In this document: positions 34,612-46,100 of the stretch, piece by piece
Position numbering within the stretch: the stretch's first letter is position 1
Layout: every line of letters begins with the position of its first letter
Origin: Pyxicephalus adspersus
Taxonomy: Eukaryota; Chordata; Amphibia; Anura; Pyxicephalidae
Direction: 5' to 3'
Assembly: GCF_032062135.1 (NCBI RefSeq)
Contig: NC_092862.1
Coordinates: 60,322,095 to 60,386,094 of the forward strand
DNA: 64,000 nucleotides
Position numbers and translations under genes: made by a program
The notes under the pieces: generated by a model
Told to the model about the DNA's origin: nothing
What the model saw: the letters and a program-made list of their open reading frames with translations, nothing else
Database searches by the model: none

Positions 34612-37600
34612 CAACTAAGTACCTAAACAACTACACAACTAAGTCATTAAACAATGTCAAACAGTGGGTAGATTATTATTCCTATTATCAATATAGTGAA
34701 AACCAGGCTTTCCATTGGGTTTGAAATTTCTTGTACGTGAAGTTGCTGTTGACAAAAGCCTTTTCATGGTAATATTGAGAATTAACTCTTTCTATTACCT
34801 GTTCTGTTAACTCTGACAGAGTTGGGGTTAAATTATGGTTCCATTTATTAACTATAGTCAGTCTTGTGGCAATTAAGATTTGGGGGATAAAAAGTTTTTC
34901 TGTTACCAATATGAACTGTATTTAATGGCATAGTTTTCCTAAAAAGAGCCACATTCCCTTACTATCCCCTATTTATAGCCTCTGCACAAGTTCTGCACAA
35001 GTTTGCAAACAGTGCTTTATTCCCCAAAGATTTGGTTGTCCTTAGGCTCAAGTAATATTCTAAGTAGAGTGACAGCACCATCAGAAAAATATGCCATGGG
35101 CTGTCTGATCTCCTTTCACAATTTTCCCAGTTCATTCCACTGCAATTTTGGAGGATACCTGTCACCAAACTTCAAAGTTAATGTATACTGATTGTGAAAA
35201 CGTTTGAGATCATTTTCTAACAATAAACCTTTTATTTCTTACTAATGGCCATTTAAGCAGTACTGATGAAAATGAACCACATTTGTTAGATTCCAATAAA
35301 AGAGGCCCAGTTAGACAGTCAAGCAGACAAGTGAAGGGCTGCATTTAAAAACATACAATATGTGAAAGCTATTTAAGTTTTTTGCTTTAGGTTTATTTAT
35401 CTTGTCTGAATGTGTTCATACAACTCTGTTAAATGAATAGAGAAAAATATTGATTTTTGCCCATCACATTTTCCATATGGCATGTTGAGCAACACTTCAA
35501 TAGTTCTTCACTTTTCTTTACTGTTTACATTTCATACTTGACATCCCGAGACACAAAGCTGGATCTGCACAATCTTAATACTGCATTAAGGCAGAAATAG
35601 CAACCATTTCCAGATTCATATGGGAAATCATTTCGGTAAAATAATAATTGATAAGACAGGATTCTTGCCTTCCATTCTGTCTGGCTGCCACTGGAGAAAA
35701 ACCCATTTACTTATTCTAAAATACACGATGAAAACAATATGAATACGTTCTTCCAAAACCAAACTTAAGTCATGTTTACAAATTCTTTCTGAATAATTGC
35801 ACAGACGATTTTACTTACAATTAAAAACTGAAAGTTAATGTCAGAACTGTGTGTATATCATTTTCTATTATTTTGCATGTTACAAGTTCTGCAAGTCTAC
35901 AGACATGAAAAAGCAGTCTGGCTGTTCCAACTTTAGCGACATGTAATGGAATGACTTAGGATATGGACAAACTAGTTTGAATTCCCATTGAATTCCCGTT
36001 TTGCATATAGTAGTTAGAAACTCCAAATTGAGATGACAGCCTTGATAACAGATTTAATGATGTCTCTGTAAAACAGATAATCTGACCACACTGCAGAAAT
36101 CCCAGGAAATTTTGCCAGGAAATATATTGGGTATCACTGGGGACTAGTGAGAGAGAACCAGCTATTTCTCCAGCATGTGGCCAAAATATAGGTGTTGTAT
36201 GCGGGTACAATCCTGCACATTGGTTGTAAAAATGCAATCTAGAAGATCATATGCAATCTAAAACTAAAAAAAAAACACTTTAAATATTACAATGCAGATT
36301 TGGGTCAAATTACTTAGGTGCCAATCAGGTGCAAAGATATAGTAATTTCACTGACAATCCCAAATACATTTTAGAATAGTCCTGTGAAATAAAGTATGAC
36401 ATAAAAAAACCTCAAACTATAGGAATTGTATGTGTTCACTCCTCTTCCACATGTCTAAGAAGAGCAGGTTGAAATGAAGAAAAAATAATTTTATTTTCTT
36501 TTGATTTTGATGCACAATTTAAAAAAAATCACAAAACATAAGATCACAAAGCGAAGAATTTAGGAAGCAAAAAGATAGTATAATTTACATATGTTTCATA
36601 ATTGCACCCAAAATTTGCTATTTAGCTCGTCCCCCAGCCCCCTTCCTATTTTCTTCTAATGTATTTCCCTATAAATCAGCAATACTAAATCCTGATGTTT
36701 TTAACAAAATGTTCCTTTTAATGTGTAAGTGACATTACATCAGTTTCTATCTGTGTATACAATAAATAAATTTACATTTTTTCCAATACACAAAACTATA
36801 ACATAAAATATTGTACAATAACCACTAATACAATATTCTTATTTTGTCAAAATACTGTCAGAAATTGTTAATTTCTGTGTAGAGAACAAATCACTTTTGA
36901 GTTTCTCCTCCTATTCTCTGACAGATATTCTTCTTGTGATTATTACCTGTGACTGAAGAAGCTGAATATAGCCAAAAGGAAATAATTATTTGACTGTCTT
37001 GTTCATTTCGACATTCTGTTTTTTGTGTCTGATGTAATGATGTATTATCTAATAAACATCTGGGATTCTTAACCTGAATTATATTGATATTATTTATGAA
37101 TGTAGTTTAGTTTCTGTTTTTTATTCTGCTTTATAAAATTAATGTTTTAATGTTTAGAGAAACCCTTAATGTGTTAATGATTTTGGTTTTTGGTGAATAA
37201 GTATATATATGTCAGAAACAATTTTCAACTTTTTCATTTTTAAACTTCATTGCAAGTTTTACTCAATAAGCCTTTTTTCAATTGAAAATCTATGCATTAT
37301 AGATGATCTGCATAAATACTAATGTACCCTTAATAACCAGGGTGTTTTAATCTATTAAGACACAAAGGCAAAACAAATTTGCTAGATATTCATTACAAGT
37401 TTTACTAATTGAATAACAGAAACATCAAGCATACAGCTGCATATATTCTAAATATTCTAGAACTCTGCATGATGGTAGCTGGAGAGAAATTAGCCAACTT
37501 GAATTCCATATAAATAATTCATGTACTCCTCTTACCACTGTGATTTGGATTTCATTTATCAATTCTATTTACTGTGTTTAACAAATTCAATGCCAGAAAG

Positions 37601-38646
37601 TATTGTACTGGCCCTTTGCTAGGTACTTTTTAATGCTGCAGAAAAGTTTGCAGTGTAATTGGTACCCTTAATTGGTTAAATTAGGGTATTAAAAAAGCAA
37701 ACTTTCAGGATAGCTTGGATCCCTCCTTCAAACTTTATATAATTCTGAAGTGGTTCTGAAACCCACATATTTATACACACAGCACAGGTGTGAATAAATA
37801 TGTTGCAGATCCATTGCAGGTACTAAAGGAATCCAAGCCATCCAGAAATATTGCATGTTTTATAAACTAAGTAAGCCAATAGAGGGTATCACTTGACAAA
37901 CAAACTTTTAGTCAATGTTATATATGATACTGTAACTCAAGTTACTTCAGCTGTACTGTGTAATTTTAAAAAGACTGTTTCCCATATTTGTGATCCGGGT
38001 TGCAGCAGAAACACCTCCTAAACTAAAAACTCTTGTGTTTGAATCTCAGACTTTCACCCAGCACAAATTGTACCAAAATAATCTTGTAACTAGTTATAGC
38101 TTACCTCGTGGCATGCAAAAGTGTGTATTTCTTTCTTTTAAACCTGTGCCTAACAGGAAAATGATAAACAGTTTTATATTGTCATATTATTAAGCAATGA
38201 ATCTGATTTTCCCCAAACATTTGATTTAGGTAAATTTTCCTAGTGAGTGTGTTTTCAATGACAGTGAATTTTTGCCTATTATTATTCCCTATAGAACGTT
38301 TAAAAGACAGCCACACCAGGGGGGCAACATTACTGGAAATGATTCCTGGATTTATTGAGCCCAAATTATTAATTACAGAAATTTTATCTCATAAAAAAAG
38401 CAGATTTCCACACGTAAACGTATACTAAACTTTCCAAACTTGCCCATGCACCTGGTTTATTACCCTCCTTCTTTCTTATTTATTGGATTTTTTACATTTT
38501 ACAGGTGCAATACATAATTATCGAACAACATGGAGGTGACTTTTGTTTGACACTCATATAGCTAGCAACAGAACCAATGACAGCTGATAGTGAACAACAT
38601 ATGTAAGGTTTCTTCTAATGACAAGGAGATGTCTATACCATATATT
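34612..38646. other. Intergenic DNA, nothing recognised
   Basis: AT-rich sequence with no supported gene or bounded repeat. A segment at 36,900-37,065 ends in 'ctaataaacatctgggatt' after 'gactgaagaagctgaata', resembling the 3' region of an interspersed repeat, but its boundaries are unclear. A short inverted pair ('ggatagcttggat' near 37,708 and 'atccaagccatcc' near 37,830) is too weak to define an element. Confidence 0.35.
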
Positions 38647-39139
38647 TAAAGCGTACCTAAACTCAGAATTTTCACTTTACATAAAAGGGTAGACAACTCT
38701 TTAATGTAAAGTAAAAATTTTTTTAAGTGAAACACCCTTGCGATTGCCTAGACAATCACCTAGGTGTTCAAGAATGAATAGGAGCACAATGCCTCCTGGG
38801 ATACCTACGTCACGCATCCCGGGAGGCTCTTGGGTGCTCCTTCCGCGCATGCCCGAGTATCTCACAGCCCAGAAGGAGCCTTTTTGTGAGAAGGGGGAAA
38901 ATTTGCCAATCTCACGCATGCGCAGTTTTTTTTCCATTCTACGTCACCCAATCTCACGCTTGGGTCAGGTGATATAGGAAGAAGAACCAGGAAGAAGAGG
39001 CGAAGATAGCTGGCCCAAAGACAGATGCCAGGACGACGCCGGACCCGATGGAAAACACCTCCGGATTGGACTGCCCTGCGGGATTGAAGGTAAGTGTATT
39101 TTTTGTGTTTTGGGGGATTTTGAGTTTAGTTCCTCTTTA
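38647..39139 (+). mobile_element. MITE with TAAAG...CTTTA ends and promoter-like core
   Basis: Left end 'taaagcgtacctaaactcag' and right end 'ctgagttt'-type sequence ('ttgagtttagttcctcttta') are inverted over about 20 bp. The core is CpG-rich. It has two NRF1-like motifs (GCGCATGCC at 38,845-38,853 and CGCATGCGCAG at 38,915-38,925), 'ctacgtca' CRE halves, a GAAGAAG-rich tract near 38,980-39,005, and a match to the U1 consensus, AAG|GTAAGT, with GT at 39,090-39,091. No transposase is encoded. Partial copies with the same ends occur at 42.2, 45.2 and 55.3 kb. Confidence 0.75.
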
Positions 39140-40467
39140 CCTCTAAAACGTTTATATACTCCAACAGTGAACTTTTTTTTTAAATCATTTTGTTGTATTT
39201 GTACAATATGTTCAAAAAATACCTGTTGATTCTGGCAGAAATCTTGTGAGCTCCACACTTGCTGTGCTGTTTGCTTTTGTTGTTATTACTTAGCATTGTT
39301 CCTGGCTATCTCCGAGGACCACAGTACCCCTCTCTCTATGCCATGGGAACAGCACAGAGGAAAATGTTTGTAGACCTGACCTAGGATGATAACGCTACTT
39401 CATCATGGATTAGCATAGTGAGCAAGGGAAATTGTCACCCTAGGACAGGAAGTGTTTTAGTGGAAGGATCAACAGGTTAAAAAAGGTAATAAATCACTAA
39501 GCACAAGGTACCGTATATGCATATTGTAAGCAGCAATATCTCCAATGTTTGTTTTGGGGTTTAGATATACTTTATTGAGAGTGGTCATCTAAGTGCAGTA
39601 CAGAAAGAATTGGATATGCAGGGTTAAGGAATCAATGTTATTGACATTTAGTTTGTGTGAGGGGGAGGAGGCATCCTAATTTAGGTTTGTGGAAGGATTA
39701 ACTAAAACACAGATGAATAGGTAAATTATTTATCACATTTGGTAATAAAAAACAGGGACATTTGGTAATAAAAAAACAACATTTCCCATCAACATAGAAG
39801 AACCGTACTCTATTTTTATTGCTACAAATTTCCCAAATTGCTATGTTCAAATTGTTCACACCAGTAGATATTTCGTAACCCTCTAAAGAACAAGGTCCAT
39901 GTTCTTGTTCCATGAGTGACCCTGTTTCATCACACACTTCTGGTCTTTAAACATTAGCTCATCAGTTTAGTAGGTCAATCAAAGTTAAATGTATATGGAA
40001 ATGGAAGTTTTGACTACAATTGTTTGGCAAGAATGAATCTCATCAAGATGAATAAGGGCACCAAAAAACTAAAGAAAACAAAACTATCAAACAACCCACT
40101 AAATTTTATAAGTAGGTTCTGGCTGGCATTTGTGTGTTTTTTTTTTCTCAACAGCTGTACCAGTTTTTCCATTGGAGTAAGTATTTATTCCAGCAGACAC
40201 AACACAGCAAAGACAATGAAATAACCATTTCCAGCAGAATAACCAGGTTAGATACAATGTTACGTACCAGTTCTGGTTCACAGCTCATGTTTACAGCTTG
40301 TTCCTCCAAGTGAGACAAGATAATCTTTTTGCCAGGTGTTATTTTGACATTGAATTAAGAACAGCAAAATCATCAGGTGTCAATCCAGCACCCAAAACAG
40401 AACAAGGAAACTGTCATGTCTGCATTTTGGGAAGGTTAGCATCATATGGCTATCCAAGCACTGTATT
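39140..40467. other. Intergenic DNA, nothing recognised
   Basis: AT-rich, no gene supported. It contains a direct 23-bp duplication around 39,737-39,775 ('acatttggtaataaaaaaca'). Confidence 0.35.
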
Positions 40468-40925
40468 ACCCTTCTGGGTGGTTCATTTCTATCTGGATTT
40501 ATATGTCTAAAAGCAGTACATTGTTTTTCATGAAAATTTATTTTACTTTATATTATAATAGTATGAATATAATAATGTTTTAATGACATGATTTTGTTTT
40601 AAACTTTAATATACTCATACTCTTAAATTATATTGTAAAATAAATTTTATGAATAACTATGTACTGCTTTTAGACATATAAGTCCAGTGTATTGCATTCA
40701 ATAGTTATTTTGTATTGAATGCAATACAAAATATTTGAAATTTCTGCCCCTAGCGACGGCTGTACGCACCAATGTCACCAGGATCTCCGGGGGAACGCCA
40801 GCGCACTCGCCGGGGACAGATCTACGAAGAGGACGTGGCCAGAGGATGGCAGGACACTGGAGGGCGCCTTGGGTGTGGCTCGGGGTTACCGCTTTCAGCA
40901 GATTGTTTTTACCCCCGAGTCACAC
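40468..40925 (+). mobile_element. Decayed copy of the 28.4 kb TTAA MITE
   Basis: Shares the left block ('ggttcatttct', 'ttatatgtctaaaagcagta', 'cattgtttttc', 'gaaaatttattttac'), the central hairpin ('tgtattgcattcaata', 'tgtattgaatgcaataca'), and the right end ('ctcggggttaccgctttcag', 'tacccccgagtcaca') of the 28.4 kb element. The CRE is lost ('aatgtcaccagg'), the donor-like site is gone and the right terminus is truncated. Confidence 0.75.
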
Positions 40926-41290
40926 ACTTGTTTCTTGGAATATATTAGATATTAAGCGGATACTCCAACTTGCGTTAGTAATTTATAGTAGTCAAAACAC
41001 ATAGGTAAGTTCTTTTTTTAGCAGTAAAACTATTTTCTCACTGTAATAGATTTCTATTCAGCTTAGATCCTGAAAGAGCTACCAGGTCTACAAAGACTGT
41101 AAATGGCAATTGTCATGAAGATATGGAAAAGGAAAAAAATCCTCACTAAAATGATGCTATGACTTCCGCTAATAACATATATTGAAAAATACCAACTACT
41201 GTGGTTTACAATGTCTGACAATCCCATTTTAGTAGATAAAGGAATGTTGTGAATGGGATAGTAGGGAAATCCTTGGAAGGGGACATCAGT

Positions 41291-41784
41291 TCTGATGATA
41301 ACTCCTAGTTAAGGACATCTGACATACGGACGACTCCTAAAAACGAACGGGGCTTGCCTGCTCGCTCGTGTGGAGGACGGAGGCTTGATGGGGGGGCAGT
41401 TTGCATGACTTGCAGAAGAAATCTTTTGCTAAACACAGCTGAGGTTGTGGGTGATCTTAAGGACTGAGCTATTCTGCAACCTCTTGTAACTCTTTAATGA
41501 CCAAGACAAACTCTGCAGTTGTTTCTTTTTGCATATCAAAGCTCAGCTTGCTCAAGAAGTTAATGAATGTCTAGGCTCCATAAAGTTTTTTTTTTCTTTG
41601 TTTGTGATTAACTCACAGTGAGGATTTTTTATAGTAACTGACACCATGCTGCCTAAAAATATGTTGAGACAACCATTTGTCCTAATTGCATTTATTAAAA
41701 TAATGTACCTGTTCCGACTTACATACAAATTCAACTCAAGAACAAACCTACAGTCCCTATCTTGTATGTCCCCTGGGAACTATC
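41291..41784. repeat. Probable dispersed repeat, about 490 bp
   Basis: Blocks 'aaggacatctgacatacgga', 'cgactcctaaaaacgaacgg' at the left and 'ttccgacttacatacaaatt', 'caagaacaaacctacagtcc' at the right resemble a repeat common in ranoid frogs, from recollection. It has no open frame. Confidence 0.45.
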
Positions 41785-41799
41785 TGTATATATATATAT

Positions 41800-43085
41800 A
41801 ACCTGATGATAATCTAAAAGGGATATTTCCTTGCTTTGCAGAGCTCTCCTAATACTTATTGAATAGTTTCTGGGACAGCATACTTGCCGATTATGGCACA
41901 TATTTACCTATGTGCGATGATTGGCCCATCCTAGGCTAAACAGTGGACTTCCGTAAACTCAGAGATCCTCTTCAGTTGTTGGATGATGTAACCTGCAGGA
42001 GTCCCTGTCCCTGGTAGATGGCTCTGTGTGTGGTGCTGCACACAGATCCGGGATCTAAACTACATGACGCATGTTCTGTTCAGTTTAGAGAAAAACAAAA
42101 AGTCACCAGAAGGCATAGTTAACTTTTTTTGACAAAAGAAATATTGCGTATCTATTTTCCCAGTTAGTACCCCCTGGTGGGTTTTCATTTTTTGAGTTTA
42201 GGTACACTTTAAGAAAAGGTTTTTTTTGCCTAACATCATTGTGCTTTTGCCTTTACTAATAAGCATCCTGCAGATGCTAGACCAGTAAAAATCTATTGAT
42301 CTTCATGGCTTAATACAATTTAAAGCTTCACATGTGTTTCCTTCTATTTTTTACAGGCTTCAGGTCCATTTACATTCACTGATATTCAAACACGGATGAA
42401 AAATAGTTCAGAGCCATACTCCATGTATAGGGCCTTGGGGCTTGGGTAAGGATACAGGAAACAATAGTTGTTGCTATAAAATGCAGGGAAGCTGTGTGTA
42501 AGCAGGAAATTACTGAAACTACAATCAATTCCAAGTAGCCATATTTGCATCTTCTAAAATACTTTTTTCCTTTTGCTGCACTGGAATATAATTGGTCGAT
42601 ATAAACCATTGACATACTTAATCTACCGGGAAAGAAATTCAATTAAAATCTTGAATTTAGAAAGTGACAAGGTGGACTCACCTAAATAAAAACTTGCTCT
42701 CTGTAGATAGAAATAAATGCAATGATCAGTAAGAATTATACATGCTTCTTCCCTGTAGTGCATCTCCATTGAGAAGTTCATAGAGCTCAGAATGATGACT
42801 ATAGTGCCCTCTGACTTTTACATACAACAGACCATTTACCAGGTTGATAGAGGGCATTAATACTGATCCATCAGATATTAGAATTCCTCGCCACACACAG
42901 GAAATAAATGAAAAAAGATAATTACATTCAGAGCTAGGAGAAGTAGCTACATTTTGTCTTAACCCATAATTTCCAAAGCTAGCCACACAATAACCAGCCG
43001 TCATGGGTATAAAATGAAAGCATAATTTAGGCAGCCATTCTCATTAAATAGTTAAGGTATAATCACTGATCTGACAGAATATATA
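41800..43085. other. Intergenic DNA with one MITE end
   Basis: No gene recognised. At 42,196-42,214 'tgagtttaggtacacttta' is a right end of the 38.6 kb MITE family; its left partner is not clear ('taaactcagagatcctc' near 41,955 is a candidate). Confidence 0.4.
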
Positions 43086-43087
43086 AA

Positions 43088-43090
<3 letters not shown>

Positions 43091-43135
<45 letters not shown>
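43091..43135. repeat. (TA)n microsatellite
   Basis: About 22 TA units, nearly pure, preceded by 'atataaatatt'. Confidence 0.95.
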
Positions 43136-43139
<4 letters not shown>

Positions 43140-46100
43140 ATGTTCCTTGCTGTAGATTTTAAAGGCATTTTATTGTACACATTTTTTGTTTATTATTATC
43201 CTAAAAAATGCATGTTTACAGAGCTCAACAGCTGAGGCTTACATTGACACACAGGACTGACTCATTAAGACCAGTGTATCATCCTCACCCACCACCTGCC
43301 TATATGCCACTTCCAATAGGAAGGGAGAAAGTTTTGAAAAAGACCTTCACACAGCTGTCATACTGTTTACCACACTTCTAGGTGAGTGAGCTCATGTTTG
43401 CAAGGCAGAGCATGTGCGAAAATGGGAAAGTGAGCAATTACCCCATTGAAAACAAGAGTTTCTAAAAGCAAATGTTACAAAATTGCCTAACAGGCATAAG
43501 ACAGCCTTTTTAAATGCCTTCATTACCTGGCAGACTTCAGCTTTGTGTATACTCGATCCAACTTGTGACCTGTGTTGCTTGTGGAGGCCGACTGTATTTT
43601 TGACTTTGCTTCTTAGAATTGGATTTTGTTTTGTCGTCTTGGACTTTGACCACCTATTGTTGACCTTTACTTGTTTCAGATATGTTTCTGCCTCTTCCGA
43701 TCACTCTTTGTGTATTTTGCTGCCAGTGCATTGTGGACCTTGGCCCATTACCTGACCAGTTTTTACTGGCATATTGCCCCTGGTATCCCATGCCTCTGCC
43801 ATGAACTTAATCACCAAGGCCCGAGTGGTAATAGAAGTTGACTTTAATAAATAAAATAAAGGGATGTGTGACAGTTACCTGTGTGGTAGTGCAATGTGGT
43901 CTTAAAGTGATGCATAGTTACATATTAGGTAGGTAAAAGTAGGTAGGTGAAAGTTAGAATCCCTGTTAGGTTTTTAGTGCAGTCTGTGTCCTAAATGGTA
44001 GATTGTCCCCTTATTTGTCATGATGACCATTATCACTGAGACAGTAAGTGTTTCAAAATCATCCATTTTACATTTTATAGATACCCCATGACATCCAAAA
44101 TACGCAGAGGCAAAAAAAAAAAACAAAAAAAAAAACCTATATAGACAGTGTCCCAACTATTATTGCATCCTATACAGTTAGTTCTGAAAAGCTTAAATTG
44201 CCATAACCATCTGAGCATGCTGCTAACCTTCATAAAACAACAGCATTAACAATGAAGGTTTTGTGCACCTTACAGGTTTGAATTTTAAATATTGGGCACA
44301 GGTTACATGAAAGATGGTCACAGAGGGCTGGTAGGGTTGCATTTCCATGTCAGAATTTGACAAGATCAAATAAATTATTACTTTAGGAGCATGTGTCTTG
44401 GGATGTTTTCTTATTAAGTAATTGAATTTGCTTAGCTCATGCATGAATTTTTATCTGGAACAAATCTCTGTAGCCTTTAATTCTGTTTTATTTAAAAGTT
44501 GTGATGACAGTGTGGTATTACATTTCCACCATTGAGAAGCATTAGAGCCTTCATATTAGAATAAATGTTGCACGTCACATGCTCATGTGCATTGTATTAA
44601 GGCAAACTACAGGTATTTATTATGAATGGCTGCCAACACATGGCAATAACTCAAAAATGTAATTTGGCCCTTTTATTCGGGTCAGTTTTTCTGACATTCT
44701 CTTCTGTACAATCAGGAAAATATCATTTATTTGCCTGTATTGCCAGACTTTACTTTATTCTCTCACATGGCAGTCCCTGTTGGCATCCTCTACCACCTTG
44801 TCCACCCTAGGTAGTTCCTACCTACTGAGACCTTACCTTCCAAGGACAATTTACTCATCTCTTGTTCGATAGCATTCTCCTATACAGGTCCCTCTCCTCT
44901 TCTGTGGCCAGCACAAAGTTTGAAGACAACAGTGAAAGTAACAAGTTCAAAATTCACTCAATGGAAATGGGGTGACTTCCACAACTAACAATTTGTAGCA
45001 CATGGGGGGGAGATTGTGTGCTGAATGGATGTATTATAGTGCTTCCTTATTGGGTAAATGACATTACTTGGGGTGGGAAAAGTTTTCCCCAAAAATTTAC
45101 TAATCTCCTTGTAAATTATCAACATCAGGGACCCTACCTACAACTTCATTAGATGCAAAGCAAAATGTAGCCTGACGCACATTACTAAGAATGTTGAGAT
45201 TTGATTATAACTGCTCTTTAAAGTGGAACTAAACACAAAATGTAAAGATGTACTGGTAAAGGGAACCCTTAGAAATGGTAAATGTACTGTATAAGTACCG
45301 TAAAACAACTGTGTCTACAGCCTGATCGTTGTATATCTCCAGCGTAAGATCTAAGACACTGCTGCTTCTGACTACTAGTCTGAGGCAAGAATACACCCAT
45401 GAGCAATACATGCCGTGGTTTTTAACCACTAATCTGGATTTAGCCTTATGGTAATATAAAACACCACACAGAAACTCTGTGCAGAGAAAGATATGGTGTC
45501 ATATGGCCTTGATGAAAAATGAACCTAGTCTTTCCACAAGGAGAATATTTTGTACCTCCTGAGCCTAAATCCTCTCGGTTAGGCATTGGGAATATTTAGA
45601 GAGAGTGATGACATGGAAATCCTGATAAACTGTAACAGTTTCTTATACTTCTGGTTGGCTGGCTGATTTTCTGGTTTGCAGCTTTTGGCAAAGTGTCTTC
45701 GAGAATGTTAACAAAGCCAGGCAAGTAGCCTTTTCAGAACAAGATCAGTAATACAGGCACCCGTATATTTTTTTTCTGACAGGTGCTCTTTGGATAAAGA
45801 TAACGGAGGGCTGGTTATTCACTGTTTACCAGAAATAGTTTTATATTTCTAATCTGGGTTATCAGATGTTTACTCCATGTTTTTTTGTGATATACACTGA
45901 CAGGCATATAAAACACAATTCTAAAATAACTGGCAGCATGTGAAAGAATAAATATACAGAGATATCATATTAAAACTGAGACAAAGAGTGCAGAATTACT
46001 TGCAGGATTTATTAGAAAATGAGGGACAGTTGGTCAGTAGCTCATATCTAGAGAATTGCATGCTTTATAATCCAGAATGAGACATGCTTGGTCACTTAAG

